From the NCBI RefSeq assembly GCF_039634785.1, contig NZ_JBBIAB010000005.1, positions 1 to 64,000 on the forward strand: a DNA stretch of 64,000 nucleotides, in the 5' to 3' direction. Position 1 is the first letter of the stretch. The number at the start of each line of letters is the position of its first letter. Source of the DNA: Tistrella mobilis (GTDB lineage Bacteria; Pseudomonadota; Alphaproteobacteria; Tistrellales; Tistrellaceae). The translations under genes and the position numbers were made by a program. Shown piece by piece: positions 34,028 through 43,140 of this stretch. Below the pieces are notes generated by a model. The model was given only the letters and a program-made list of their open reading frames with translations. It did no database searches and had not been told where the DNA came from.

Positions 34028-36619
34028 TCAGCCGGCCGCCACGGTTGCCCGTGCGGCCGTGACCTCGGCTTCCAGCCGGGATGCCGCGGCCGTATCCGGG
34101 GCACCCACCTCCAGCGACGCACAGGCGGCGGCCAGACGGTGATAGCCGTAATTGGCCGCCAGCCCCTTCAGGGCATGCAGGGCACTGCGCCATGCATCCG
34201 CATCCCCCGTCGTGGCGGCTGCGGCGATCTGTTCATGGGTGCTGGCCGCACTTTCGGCGAACATGCCGTAAAGGGCGCGTGTCCGTTCAGCGCCGAGGGC
34301 CTTTTCGATCTCGTCGCGCCGCACCGGGTCGAGCACCGGGGCGGTCCTGTCGACGTCGTCGGATGGCTCGTCTTGCGTAGCCGGCCCGGAGGGCGGCCGT
34401 CCGTCATAAAGCAGGCCGGCCAGGGTGTCGCGCAGTTCGCCCCAGTTCACCGGCTTTGCCACAAAGGCATCGATCCCTGCGTCCAGATAGCGTGAGCGGT
34501 TTTCCGGCATCGCGTCGGCGGAGAGCGCCAGGATCGGCACCTTGCCATCCTCTCCCGGCCGTGCGCGGATCCGGCGGGTGGCCGTGACGCCGTCCATCCG
34601 CGGCATCTGCATGTCCATGACGATCGCATCGAAGGCGGTTCCGGCCGACATCTCGACCGCCGCCGCGCCATCCTCTGCCACCGCCACGTCGAAGCCCATG
34701 CGTTGCAGGGCCTCGTTCAGGAGTTCCCGATTGACCGGGTTGTCCTCGGCGATCAGGAGCCTGCGACCCTTGAACGCGGGCACGGCCATCAGCGTGCCGG
34801 CGTTGTGCCTGTCTGTCGATCGGGCGGGGCCGTCCGGATCGGGCTCCCGGCCGGCGGCATGTCCGCTCCGGGTCCGGCAGGGGAGCATGATCGTGAAGAC
34901 GGACCCGACGCCGGGCAGGCTGTCGACGGTGAGTTCGCCGCCCATCGCCGTGGTCAGCCGACGCGAGATGGCCAGTCCCAGACCGGTTCCCGACGGCGGT
35001 GTCGCATCGTTCGGGGCGGTGGTGGCGTCAGAGCGATCCGTCGCCTGAACGAAGGGTTGGAAAATCGCATCCAGCGCATCTGCCGCAATGCCGATGCCGG
35101 TATCGGCGACCGCAATGGACAGGAAAGAGGGTGGATCACCCTCGCCCTTGACGTCGACGCGGATTTCGACGAAGCCGGTCTCGGTGAACTTGATGGCATT
35201 GCCGACCAGATTCATCAACACCTGCCGCAGGCGCATCGGGTCGGCCAGCACCGTCTCGGGAACAGCGGCGCCTCGGCGGATCGACAGATTGATCCCCTTC
35301 TGCGACGCCCGGCCTTCGAACAGCCCGACGACATCATCCAGCAGCCGGCCGATCACGACCGGTTCCTCGTGCAGGACCAGGCGCCCCGCCTCTACCTTCG
35401 AGAGATCCAGAATATCGTTGAGCAGCGTCATCAGCCCTTCGGCCGACCGGCGCATCGCCGTCACCCACCGCCGCTGCCGGCCATCCAGATCGGTGGCGGC
35501 CAGCAGATCGAGCATACCCAGTACCCCGGTCATGGGCGTGCGCAGCTCGTGGCTCATATTGGCCAGGAACATCGATTTGGCCGCGTTGGCGCGCTCGGCC
35601 GAGGCGCGTGCGGTCCGCAGATCCTGTTCAATACGATGCAGTCCGGTGCCGTCGATCGCCAGCACATCGGCGATCAGCCGGCCGTCGGCCATGGGGCGCG
35701 GTGTGGTGGCATAGAGCAGCACCCAGCGCGTCACGCCGTCACGGCCGTGAAACGGCAGGCCGAAGCCGGGCGGCGTATCGCCGCGGATCGCGGCCCGGAT
35801 CGCGGGCAACAGGCGCTGATCGTCGCGCCGTGCCATTTCATCCAGCCGGCGCGGATCGGAACAGATCAGATCGGGGGAGAGGCCGCCGGTCAGATTGCGG
35901 ATGCCGGCCCCGGCATAGAGCACCGCAATATCGCCGCCCGGATCCAGGCGGATCTGCAGGATTGCCCCCGGTACGTTGTCGGCGATGGCCTGAAAGCGCC
36001 GCCGTTCCGACGCCAGCGCCCGTTCGGCGGTCAGGCGCCGCCGTTCGACCGTCAGAAGCCCTCCCAGAACCACGGTGGCAATGATCCCGCTGAGGACGAG
36101 AAGGGGGCCGAACTGCCTCAACAGGCGACCGTCATGAACCAGGCCGTGGATGGCTGCGATCAGCACCATGGCCGGCACACCGACCACGGCACCGGCAATA
36201 AACAGATCGAACATCCGGATGCCGGTCTTGCGCCGCAGCGCCCACCAGCCCACCGACATCAGGCTGACCACCACCAGCGACAGGGCCGTGGGGATCGCGA
36301 TCGGCCCGCCCTGCAGCAGCCGGGATGCAACCGTCGTGGCACCCACCACTAGCGTTGCGACCGGGCCGCCGAACGGAGCGGACAACAGAACCAGAACGGC
36401 CCTGCCGTCGAAAGCGATGTCGGGGGCGATCTCCACAGGGATCGCCATCGAAATCAGGGCCGAGATCGCGAAGATCAGCCCGACCACGATGCCGCGCGTC
36501 AGCCGGCTCATCTGCAGGCGACACTGTCCGAACGCACCGAAGGCGAGGGCGGCAAGCGCGATCACGCCCAGATTCTGTGTCAAGGGCAGCAGCAACGGGC
36601 CCCAATGCTGCATGAACAT
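34028..36619 (-). CDS. Hybrid sensor histidine kinase with LytS-like membrane domain, receiver and HPt
   Basis: An 863-residue multi-step phosphorelay protein. A 5TM-5TMR_LYT-type membrane domain (about 15-190; FDGRAVLVLLSAPFGGPVA and TVASRLLQGG are its hallmarks) is followed by a PAS domain (about 205-325), HisKA with His357 in MSHELRTPM, an ATPase domain (NLVGNAIKF, DTGIGI, GTGLGLAIS), a receiver with Asp669 in VMDMQMPRMDG, and a C-terminal HPt with His815 in ALHALKGLA. All relay residues are present. It lies next to the filament locus, tail to tail with the pseudopilin, so it may control it (inference). A separate output regulator is not in the window. Confidence 0.92.
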   Translation of the reverse strand: MFMQHWGPLLLPLTQNLGVIALAALAFGAFGQCRLQMSRLTRGIVVGLIFAISALISMAIPVEIAPDIAFDGRAVLVLLSAPFGGPVATLVVGATTVASRLLQGGPIAIPTALSLVVVSLMSVGWWALRRKTGIRMFDLFIAGAVVGVPAMVLIAAIHGLVHDGRLLRQFGPLLVLSGIIATVVLGGLLTVERRRLTAERALASERRRFQAIADNVPGAILQIRLDPGGDIAVLYAGAGIRNLTGGLSPDLICSDPRRLDEMARRDDQRLLPAIRAAIRGDTPPGFGLPFHGRDGVTRWVLLYATTPRPMADGRLIADVLAIDGTGLHRIEQDLRTARASAERANAAKSMFLANMSHELRTPMTGVLGMLDLLAATDLDGRQRRWVTAMRRSAEGLMTLLNDILDLSKVEAGRLVLHEEPVVIGRLLDDVVGLFEGRASQKGINLSIRRGAAVPETVLADPMRLRQVLMNLVGNAIKFTETGFVEIRVDVKGEGDPPSFLSIAVADTGIGIAADALDAIFQPFVQATDRSDATTAPNDATPPSGTGLGLAISRRLTTAMGGELTVDSLPGVGSVFTIMLPCRTRSGHAAGREPDPDGPARSTDRHNAGTLMAVPAFKGRRLLIAEDNPVNRELLNEALQRMGFDVAVAEDGAAAVEMSAGTAFDAIVMDMQMPRMDGVTATRRIRARPGEDGKVPILALSADAMPENRSRYLDAGIDAFVAKPVNWGELRDTLAGLLYDGRPPSGPATQDEPSDDVDRTAPVLDPVRRDEIEKALGAERTRALYGMFAESAASTHEQIAAAATTGDADAWRSALHALKGLAANYGYHRLAAACASLEVGAPDTAAASRLEAEVTAARATVAAG

Positions 36620-36840
36620 GTGACGGGTGGTCCCTGGGTGACGTCCATGGCGTGCCGCTGCCCGTCGCCGGTCGTGCCGCCTGTCGGCATTTTACACCGC
36701 CGCGATGTGCCGCGGTACTTGCAACGATGCATTTTCTTCCGAAACCGACAGTTGATTAAGAATAACAGTCATAATCCGGACGTGATCGCCGTTCAGCTGG
36801 AACCGCAACGGCTGTACAGGCATTCTGAGAGGGGGCGCCC

Positions 36841-36878
36841 TTGACGCCGCCAGGCTTTACGTTTACGTTAACGTCAAA
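36841..36878 (+). promoter_or_regulatory. Promoter and LiuR-like operator upstream of the SCP2 gene
   Basis: TTGACG (36841-36846), a 17-base spacer and TACGTT (36864-36869) could form a promoter. It overlaps an imperfect palindrome, TTTACGTTAACGTCAAA (36862-36878), whose centre ACGTTAACGT is a perfect palindrome. This resembles operators of the MerR-type regulator LiuR, which controls branched-chain amino-acid and fatty-acid breakdown in proteobacteria. The assignment to LiuR is inference. Confidence 0.55.
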
Positions 36879-36918
36879 CAGCAGCCGGCTTGAGCCGGCC
36901 CGCATGGGGAGGTAAGGC

Positions 36919-37212
36919 ATGAGCACCGACGATCTGGTCCGGCGCATGCAGGAGAAGGCCGCCAAGGGCGGGGCTCTTGGATCGACCGTCAAGTTCGAGC
37001 TTGAGGACGGGACGATCTTCATCGACGGCCGGTCGGCCCCTGCCGAGGTTTCGGCAGAGGATCGCGATGCCGACTGCACCATCCGCTGTTCCGCGGAAAC
37101 CCTGGACAGGCTGATGACCGGCGATCTGTCGGCGACCATGGCCTTCATGACCGGCAAGCTGAAGGTCGAGGGCGACATGACGGTTGCGATGAAGCTGTCG
37201 TCGATTCTCTGA
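36919..37212 (+). CDS. SCP2 sterol-binding domain protein
   Basis: A 97-residue stand-alone SCP2 fold: VKFELEDGTIFIDGR, ADCTIRCSAETLDRLMTGDL, then AFMTGKLKVEGDMTVAMKL, the last being the most conserved part of the family. These proteins bind fatty acids, acyl-CoA or other lipids in the cytoplasm; stand-alone forms occur in acyl-CoA breakdown contexts. The ATG at 36919 has GGGGAGG about 7 bases upstream. The acyl-CoA synthetase gene converges on it across two terminators, and the upstream LiuR-like operator fits a degradation role. Confidence 0.92.
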   Translation: MSTDDLVRRMQEKAAKGGALGSTVKFELEDGTIFIDGRSAPAEVSAEDRDADCTIRCSAETLDRLMTGDLSATMAFMTGKLKVEGDMTVAMKLSSIL

Positions 37213-37317
37213 GTATACGGTCGGCTGCGGACGTCGTTCGACGCCTGCGGCCGGCGATCCGATGCTTCCGTCTGTCGACACCGGGTGTGTCCGGCAGATC
37301 CCCCCGGAAGCAGGTAA

Positions 37318-37351
37318 GGGGATGCAGGCCTTGTGGCTGCATCCCCTTTTT
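37318..37351 (+). terminator. Rho-independent terminator of the SCP2 gene
   Basis: GGGGATGCAGGCC (37318-37330) pairs with GGCTGCATCCCC (37335-37346) with one bulged base around a TTGT loop, followed by five T residues. It lies 106 bases after the SCP2 stop. Confidence 0.85.
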
Positions 37352-37385
37352 CGTGTCCGGACCCGATCAGGGACCGGTCCGGATG

Positions 37386-37418
37386 AAAAAGGCGGGACCC
37401 GGAAGGATCCCGCCTTTT
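37386..37418. terminator. Bidirectional terminator between SCP2 and acyl-CoA synthetase genes
   Basis: AAAAA precedes and TTTT follows a stem of GGCGGGACCC and GGATCCCGCC (one mismatch) with a short loop. The symmetrical A and T runs would allow it to work for the rightward SCP2 transcript and the leftward acyl-CoA synthetase transcript, which ends 27 bases further right. Confidence 0.8.
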
Positions 37419-37444
37419 CCACGCATGCGCCCGAGGCCGCCTGA

Positions 37445-39079
37445 TCAGCCGGCCTGCTTCATCAGCCAGTCGCCATAGGCCTCACGCAGTTTCAGCTTCA
37501 GCAGCTTGCCGGTGGCGGTATGGGGCAGCTCCTCGACGAAAATCACGTCGTCGGGCAGCCACCACTTCACGACCTTGGTCTCCAGGTAGTCGAGCATGCC
37601 CTGCTTGTCGAGCGTCGCACCTTCGCGCCGGATCACCAGCAGCAGCGGACGTTCCTGCCACTTCGGATGGGCAACGCCGATGACCGCCGCTTCCTTAACG
37701 TCGGGATGGCCGACCGCCGCGTTTTCGAGATCGATGGAGCTGATCCACTCGCCGCCCGACTTGATGACGTCCTTGGCGCGGTCGACGATCTGGGCATAAC
37801 CGTCCTGATCGACCGTCGCGATGTCGCCGGTGTCGAACCAGCCGTCCTCGTCGAGGATGTTCTCGTCATCGCGACGGAAATAGGACTTCAGCACCCAGGG
37901 ACCGCGGACCTTCAGATGGCCGAAGGCGACACCGTCATTGGGCAGCTCGTTGCCGTCATCGTCGGTGATCCGCATTTCGACGCCATAGGCCGGCTTGCCG
38001 ATCTTGGTCTGCAGCTTGTACTTGGCCTCCTGGTCCAGCGTCAGGTGCTTGGCCTTGAAGGTGCAGGCGGTGCCGATCGGGCTGAGTTCGGTCATACCCC
38101 AGGCATGGAGCAGGAAGGTGCCGTGCTTTTCCTGGAACTTGCGGATCATCGACTCAGGCGCGGCGGAACCGCCGACCACGGCGATGCGCACGCCTTCCAT
38201 GCGCCGGCCGATCTCGTCCAGATGGTTGAGCAGGGCGAGCCACACGGTCGGCACGCCGGCCAGCACGGTCGGGCGCTCCATCTCGATCAGTTCGGCAAGA
38301 CCGGGACCGTCCAGCCGCGGCCCGGGGAAGATCAGCTTCGCGCCGACCATCGGGCAGGCATAGGGCAGGCCCCAGGCATTGACATGGAACATCGGCACCA
38401 CCGGCAGCACGGCATCGGTCGCCGAGATGCCGAGCGTGTCGGTCATGCACACGCCATAGGAATGCAGCACGTTCGAGCGGTGGGAATAGAGCACCCCCTT
38501 GGGGTTACCCGTGGTGCCCGAGGTGTAGCACAGCGACGAGGCGGTGTTCTCGTCGAAGCTGGGGAAGGCGTAGCTGTCGGAGTGATCCGCAATCAGCTCT
38601 TCATAGCAGATCGCGTTGGGGATCGACGTCTCGGGCATGTTGGCCCGGTCGGTCAGGATGACCACCGCTTCGACCGTCGGGATCTTGCCGATCAGCTTTT
38701 CGATGATCGGGACGAAAGTCAGGTCGACCAGGATGACCCGGTCTTCGGCATGGTTGACGATGTACTCGATCTGCTCGAGGAACAGGCGCGGGTTGATCGT
38801 GTGCAGGATCGCCCCCATGCCCGAGACCGCAAAATAGGCCTCGAAATGGCGATAGCCGTTCCAGGCCAGGGTGCCGACGCGGTCGCCCATGGCAATGCCG
38901 AAGCGCGAGGCGAGTGCATTGGCAAGCTGCTGCACGCGCTTATAGGCATCCGCATAGGTGTAGCGGTGGATGGGGCCTTCGCAGGTCCGTGACACGATCT
39001 CCACGTCGCCGTGAAACCTGGCGGCGTTCCTGATCAGCGGTGCGATCAGAAGCTGCGTGTCCATCATCTGGCCGCGCAT
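37445..39079 (-). CDS. Long/medium-chain fatty-acyl-CoA synthetase (AMP-binding)
   Basis: A 544-residue member of the ANL superfamily. The ATP-binding loop [12 protein letters not shown] lies near residue 182-193, the [10 protein letters not shown] motif near 320, and the hinge-containing [15 protein letters not shown] plus [14 protein letters not shown] follow; the catalytic Lys is in [12 protein letters not shown] near the end. It converts a fatty acid, ATP and CoA to acyl-CoA and AMP. Chain-length preference cannot be read from sequence. ATG 39079 has AAGGGAGG 5 bases upstream; the frame continues up to 39205 without support. Confidence 0.93.
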   Translation of the reverse strand: MRGQMMDTQLLIAPLIRNAARFHGDVEIVSRTCEGPIHRYTYADAYKRVQQLANALASRFGIAMGDRVGTLAWNGYRHFEAYFAVSGMGAILHTINPRLFLEQIEYIVNHAEDRVILVDLTFVPIIEKLIGKIPTVEAVVILTDRANMPETSIPNAICYEELIADHSDSYAFPSFDENTASSLCYTSGTTGNPKGVLYSHRSNVLHSYGVCMTDTLGISATDAVLPVVPMFHVNAWGLPYACPMVGAKLIFPGPRLDGPGLAELIEMERPTVLAGVPTVWLALLNHLDEIGRRMEGVRIAVVGGSAAPESMIRKFQEKHGTFLLHAWGMTELSPIGTACTFKAKHLTLDQEAKYKLQTKIGKPAYGVEMRITDDDGNELPNDGVAFGHLKVRGPWVLKSYFRRDDENILDEDGWFDTGDIATVDQDGYAQIVDRAKDVIKSGGEWISSIDLENAAVGHPDVKEAAVIGVAHPKWQERPLLLVIRREGATLDKQGMLDYLETKVVKWWLPDDVIFVEELPHTATGKLLKLKLREAYGDWLMKQAG

Positions 39080-39436
39080 GGATCCTCCCTTGGGATATGC
39101 AGTGGCGCCGCTCCGTCTTCCGGAGCCGCGTCGGCCGGCCGCGCCTGAACGGCCGTGTCCTGGAATGTCCGTCGCAACCCATGCCGCACGATACCGCTCC
39201 CCCAAGCGGGCCGCCGGTCGTTGTACGGGTTGCCGGCGGGGGCCAGACTACCGCGTCGGTACCGCTTTGTGAACTGGCTTGCACCCTGGCGAAGCCCGCA
39301 GAAAACCGCCATTTGCGCGCTTCCCGCAGCAGGTTCCGAAGAGGCGAAGATCTTCGCGTGTGCCGTGGGGTGATCCGTCTGGTGACCCGGGCATGGCCTC
39401 GTCAACGCAAGAGGCTGAGCGGTGTGCCGGAGACAA
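39080..39436. other. Intergenic region between acyl-CoA synthetase and the tRNA-Asn terminator
   Basis: I see no gene, RNA or strong promoter in these 357 bases. The leftward promoter of the acyl-CoA synthetase gene should lie here, but no clear -35/-10 pair or LiuR-like palindrome was found. Open frames on both strands have no family resemblance. Confidence 0.45.
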
Positions 39437-39437
39437 G

Positions 39438-39471
39438 AAAAAACCCTGCAGGCGAACCTGCAGGGTTTTTT
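39438..39471 (-). terminator. Rho-independent terminator downstream of tRNA-Asn
   Basis: A perfect 8-bp stem, CCCTGCAG and CTGCAGGG, with a 6-base loop is flanked by A6 and T6. On the minus strand it ends the tRNA transcript 5 bases past the tRNA 3' end. The A/T symmetry could also serve rightward transcription. Confidence 0.88.
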
Positions 39472-39475
39472 CAAT

Positions 39476-39551
<76 letters not shown>

Positions 39552-39609
39552 TCAGTGCGTCCGGGGCCTTCGGTAGGGCATCCCGTCCGTGTCGTCTGTG
39601 GGCCGGGCT

Positions 39610-39637
39610 TTTATCACCGCCTTGCCCGCCTGTCCAG
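39610..39637 (-). promoter_or_regulatory. Candidate promoter of tRNA-Asn
   Basis: On the minus strand CTGGAC (39637-39632), a 16-base spacer and GATAAA (39615-39610) resemble alphaproteobacterial tRNA promoters. The start would lie about 50 bases upstream of the tRNA 5' end at 39551. Confidence 0.55.
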
Positions 39638-39715
39638 CTTTATTTTCGGTCGCTTCCAAGCTCTGTTCGGAAGTCTCCGGTATGCCGGCATCCTGCCGGG
39701 GCAGGATGGAAGAGT

Positions 39716-39789
39716 TGGAGGCCGGGGGCGGGATCGAACCGCCGATCGGGGATTTGCAGTCCCCTGCATTACCACTTTGCTACCCGGCC
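39716..39789 (-). tRNA. tRNA-Cys (anticodon GCA)
   Basis: Minus-strand cloverleaf of 74 bases: acceptor GGCCGGG pairs with CCCGGCC, D arm TAGCAAAGTGGTAATGCA, anticodon arm AGGGGACTGCAAATCCCC with GCA, T arm CGGCGGTTCGATCCCGCC, discriminator T and encoded CCA at 39718-39716. It lies 164 bases upstream of tRNA-Asn on the same strand. Confidence 0.97.
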
Positions 39790-39913
39790 ACCGGGTCTTC
39801 ACTGCGGGCTGCCGTTCCGATCCGTGATCTGTCGATCCATGATCTTTCAGGCAGCGATGTCTTCAAGCCGTGTCGCCGACTTGGCGTCGATGACCGTCCC
39901 GTGACGGATCGCG

Positions 39914-39942
39914 TTTATAGAGAGGTCGGCTGGTGCGGTCAA
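39914..39942 (-). promoter_or_regulatory. Strong promoter upstream of tRNA-Cys
   Basis: On the minus strand TTGACC (39942-39937), a 17-base spacer and TATAAA (39919-39914) match the sigma-70 consensus closely. Transcription would begin near 39906, about 117 bases before tRNA-Cys, and could run on into tRNA-Asn. Confidence 0.75.
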
Positions 39943-40043
39943 CCCCGCAATCGCTGCCTCACCGACGATCCGTCGCGAAGCCCAGTCTATCGGCTTGGAT
40001 GGCCCCCGTCACGGCTCGTCTGCATCTGCGGCGGACGGCGTGA

Positions 40044-40072
40044 TTGTCATCCCCTGCGGCCCCCGGTATAAG
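40044..40072 (+). promoter_or_regulatory. Promoter upstream of the PIMT-like gene
   Basis: TTGTCA (40044-40049), a 17-base spacer and TATAAG (40067-40072). The start would fall near 40079, which argues against the in-frame ATG at 40081 and for ATG 40141 as the true translation start. Confidence 0.7.
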
Positions 40073-40140
40073 TTGCGGCGATGCGTCACCCGATGCCGCG
40101 TCGTCGTCTGACCGACCGGAAGCAGCCGAGAGCCCATAGC

Positions 40141-40797
40141 ATGCACGACTACAGCGATGCCCGCCGCAACATGGTGCTGAGCCAGCTCCTCACCAACAAG
40201 GTCACCGACGAACGCGTGATCGAAGCCATGGGCGCGGTTCCGCGCGAGCGCTTCGTCCCCGCGAGCCATCGGGCCGTGGCCTATGTCGACGAGGATGTGG
40301 CGGTCGGCCATGGCCGTTTTCTCATGGAGCCGATGCTGTTCGCGCGGCTGCTTCAGGCCGCCGACGTGAAGTCGAACGAGGCGGTGCTCGACGTCGCCTG
40401 CGCCACCGGCTATTCGACTGCGGTTCTCGCCCGCCTCGCCTCGGCGGTGGTGGCGCTGGAGGATCAGCCCGAACTTGCCGAACAGGCGGGTGAACTGCTC
40501 GATCAGCTGGGGGTCAGCAATGCCGCCGTGGTGTCGGGCCCGGTGGTCGACGGCTATGCCGCCCAGGCGCCCTACGACGTGATCGTCGTCGAAGGCGCGC
40601 TGGAGGTGGAGCCCAAGGCCCTGCTGGACCAGTTGGCCGATGGCGGCCGCCTGGTCGCGGTGATGAACGACGATGGCCGCGTCGGCCGCGCGACGATCTT
40701 CACCAATTATGCCGGGGCGATCGCCCGCCGGACCCTGTTCGATGCCTCGACGCCGCATATCGCCGCCTTCCGCAAGAAGGTCGGCTTCGTTTTCTGA
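40141..40797 (+). CDS. Protein-L-isoaspartate O-methyltransferase family protein
   Basis: A 218-residue SAM-dependent methyltransferase of the PIMT family: N-terminal MVLSQLLTNKVTDERVIEAMGAVPRERFVP is the family signature, motif I reads AVLDVACATGYSTAVLA, and later YDVIVVEGALE and GGRLVAVMND follow. It is shorter and more diverged at motif I (ACATGY instead of GTGSGY) than classic Pcm, a known feature of the alphaproteobacterial protein that sits beside tolC, so repair of isoaspartate is likely but not certain. The start at 40141 is preferred over 40081 because of the promoter position. tolC follows after 97 bases. Confidence 0.85.
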   Translation: MHDYSDARRNMVLSQLLTNKVTDERVIEAMGAVPRERFVPASHRAVAYVDEDVAVGHGRFLMEPMLFARLLQAADVKSNEAVLDVACATGYSTAVLARLASAVVALEDQPELAEQAGELLDQLGVSNAAVVSGPVVDGYAAQAPYDVIVVEGALEVEPKALLDQLADGGRLVAVMNDDGRVGRATIFTNYAGAIARRTLFDASTPHIAAFRKKVGFVF

Positions 40798-40894
40798 CGA
40801 CGGGACCATCGTGCATCCCGGGTGACGGGACCCGGAATGCGCGACTGCCGGGCGGGGAGGCCCGGTCGACATCCACGGATGGGGAGACGGGACG

Positions 40895-42241
40895 GTGAAA
40901 CGATCGGTACTCGCGGCGGTGCTCGCCGCCGGCACCATGCTGGCGACGCCCTTCGTCGCTTCGGCTGAATCGCTTCAGGATGCGCTGGTCTCGGCCTATG
41001 CCGGCAATCCGCGCATCGATGCGATCCGTGCCCAGCTGCGCGCCGTCGACGAGAACATCCCCACCGCTCTGGCGGGTCGCAGGCCGCAGGCGCAGATCCA
41101 GGCGAGTGCCGGTCGTGCCGGAACTTCGGTCCAGAACAGCAAGACATACGGCACAGATCCGCGCTCGGTCACCCTGCAGATCACCCAGCCGGTCTGGACC
41201 GGTGGGCGGGTGGATGCACAGCTGGGCCAGGCCGAGGCGCAGGTGCTCGCCACCCGCGAGCAGGTGCGGGCGATCGAGCAGGACGTCCTGCGCGAGGCGG
41301 CGTCGACCTATGGCGATGTTTTCCGTGATCGTGCCGTGGTCAATCTCAACGAGAACAATGTCCGCGTGCTGGAGCGTCAGCTGCAGGCGACGCGCGACCG
41401 GTTCGAGGTGGGCGAGGTGACCCGGACCGACGTCGCCCAGGCCGAAGCCCGGCTGGCCAGTGCCCGGGCCGATCTGACCGCAGCGCAGGGCGCATTGGCG
41501 AGTTCCGAGGCGACCTATCTTCGCGTCGTCGGCCGCACGCCCGAGACGCTGGAGCCGCCGCGTCCCTTTCCGGAGCTGCCCGTCACCCGCGCCGACGCCA
41601 TCGGCCGCGCCCGCGACGACAACCCCTCGGTGCGGGCCGCCCGTTACACCGTCGATGTCGCCGAGCAGCAGGTGAATTCGGCCCAGGCGACCCGCATGCC
41701 TCAGGTCTCGGTGGTCGGCAGCCATCAGCGCGAGCGCGACAGCTCTTATGCGCTCGACCGGACGGAAGACAGCCGGATCGTCGCCCAGGTCACCGTGCCG
41801 CTCTATCAGGGCGGCGGCGAGTTCGCCGGCATCCGGCAGGCCAAGGAAACCCGTGCCCAGCGGCGCGGCGAGCTGATGACGGCCGAGCGTCAGGCCGTGG
41901 AGGGTGCCACCGCCGCCTGGGAGCAGCTGCGGTCCGCTCAGGCCTCGATCGCCTCGCTGGACGCCGCCGTGCGTGCGGCAGAGATCGCACTGGAAGGCGT
42001 GCGAGAAGAGGCAGCCGTCGGCGCCCGCACTACGCTCGACGTGCTCGATGCCGAACAGGAGCTCTTTATCGCCCGGGTCAATCTGGTTCGGGCGCAGCGC
42101 AACGTCATCGTCGCCGGTTTCGAACTGGCGGCGGCGGTGGGTGCGCTCGACATCCAGGCGATTTCCGCCGATGTACCCGTCTACGACCCCCAGGACAATT
42201 ACCGAGAGGTACGCGAAGCCTGGTGGGGGACGGGCGACTGA
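40895..42241 (+). CDS. tolC: TolC family outer-membrane efflux protein
   Basis: A 448-residue TolC homologue. A signal peptide ends at ASA-ES (residues 24-25). Two structural repeats follow, each with long helices: SLQDALVSAYAGNPRID, GRRPQAQIQASAG and EVTRTDVAQAEARLASARADL in the first, VRAARYTVDVAEQQVNSAQATRMPQV and VGARTTLDVLDAEQELF in the second. It forms the trimeric channel-tunnel for efflux pumps and type I secretion. The start is GTG 40895 with GGGGAGACGGG upstream. It lies between PIMT and popZ, a gene order conserved in many alphaproteobacteria. Confidence 0.95.
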   Translation: MKRSVLAAVLAAGTMLATPFVASAESLQDALVSAYAGNPRIDAIRAQLRAVDENIPTALAGRRPQAQIQASAGRAGTSVQNSKTYGTDPRSVTLQITQPVWTGGRVDAQLGQAEAQVLATREQVRAIEQDVLREAASTYGDVFRDRAVVNLNENNVRVLERQLQATRDRFEVGEVTRTDVAQAEARLASARADLTAAQGALASSEATYLRVVGRTPETLEPPRPFPELPVTRADAIGRARDDNPSVRAARYTVDVAEQQVNSAQATRMPQVSVVGSHQRERDSSYALDRTEDSRIVAQVTVPLYQGGGEFAGIRQAKETRAQRRGELMTAERQAVEGATAAWEQLRSAQASIASLDAAVRAAEIALEGVREEAAVGARTTLDVLDAEQELFIARVNLVRAQRNVIVAGFELAAAVGALDIQAISADVPVYDPQDNYREVREAWWGTGD

Positions 42242-42242
42242 C

Positions 42243-42310
42243 CGGAGGGATTGCCCTCCGACCCACCCCGAATGTCGGCCCAACCGGCCCCGCCCGCAGC
42301 GGGGCCGGTT
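42243..42310 (+). terminator. Two tandem hairpins ending the tolC transcript
   Basis: CGGAGGG-ATTG-CCCTCCG (42243-42260) starts one base after the tolC stop. A second, stronger hairpin pairs AACCGGCCCCG (42282-42292) with CGGGGCCGGTT (42300-42310) around a 7-base loop. Neither has a strong T run, so termination may need Rho or be partial. Confidence 0.6.
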
Positions 42311-42387
42311 CGTCGTTGCTGGCATTCATCGGCCGACTGCCTTAGAGTGGCGGCAACCGGACACGCGCGAGGAGCCCCAAGGGGCCG

Positions 42388-43122
42388 ATGACCGACAGGA
42401 CTCAAAACCAGGAACCGTCGATGGAGGAAATTCTCGCCTCCATCCGGCGCATCATCGCCGAAGAGGACGGTGAAGAGGGTGGTGCCGCGGCACCGGCTGC
42501 GGCCGGTGGTACGCAGCCGCCGCGGGACGATCGTGAGGATGTGCTCGACCTGATCGATGTGGTCGAGCCCGATCCCTTCGACGATCCGGCGCCGGAGCCC
42601 GAACCCGATCCGCGCGGCGGCAACGATTTCGACGAGGACGATTTCGGCCCCGGCCCAAGCTTTGCGGCGTCTGCCGACGACGATCTGTTCGACGACGAGC
42701 CCGCCAGGCCCGAGGCACCTGCGGCCGATCCCTGGGATGCGCTTCAGGACGACGAGGATGACGACTTCGCCTCGGAACCGGAGCCGGACCCCGAGCCGGA
42801 ACCCGAACCCGCGCCGCCGCCCCGTCCGGAGCCGGCACCGGCACCGCGGCCTGCGGCAGCCGATGGCGACGGGCTGATGTCGCAGGCGGCAAGTGCGGCG
42901 ACGGTCGCGGCCTTCGCGACGCTCGGCCAGGCCCTGACCGGCGGCGGACCGACCGAGGGGCGGCCCCAGGCGGCCTTTGGCGGCCGGACGCTGGAAGAGC
43001 TGGTCGCCGACATCCTGCGCCCCCTGCTCAAGGACTGGCTGGACCAGAACCTGCCGCCGATGGTGGAACGTCTGGTACGTGAGGAAATCCAGCGGCTCGC
43101 GGAACGCTCGCTGCGTTCGTGA
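42388..43122 (+). CDS. popZ: Pole-organising protein PopZ (DUF2497)
   Basis: A 244-residue protein with the PopZ plan. The N-terminal helix [19 protein letters not shown] recruits partner proteins; a long acidic, Pro-rich disordered middle (about 35-155, with runs of EPDPEPEP type) tunes condensate properties; and the C-terminal oligomerisation helices read [19 protein letters not shown] and [20 protein letters not shown]. In Caulobacter PopZ forms the polar hub that anchors ParB and signalling proteins. It starts at ATG 42388 and precedes valS by 169 bases. Confidence 0.93.
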   Translation: MTDRTQNQEPSMEEILASIRRIIAEEDGEEGGAAAPAAAGGTQPPRDDREDVLDLIDVVEPDPFDDPAPEPEPDPRGGNDFDEDDFGPGPSFAASADDDLFDDEPARPEAPAADPWDALQDDEDDDFASEPEPDPEPEPEPAPPPRPEPAPAPRPAAADGDGLMSQAASAATVAAFATLGQALTGGGPTEGRPQAAFGGRTLEELVADILRPLLKDWLDQNLPPMVERLVREEIQRLAERSLRS

Positions 43123-43140
43123 ACCGCAGGCTGTCCGGCG

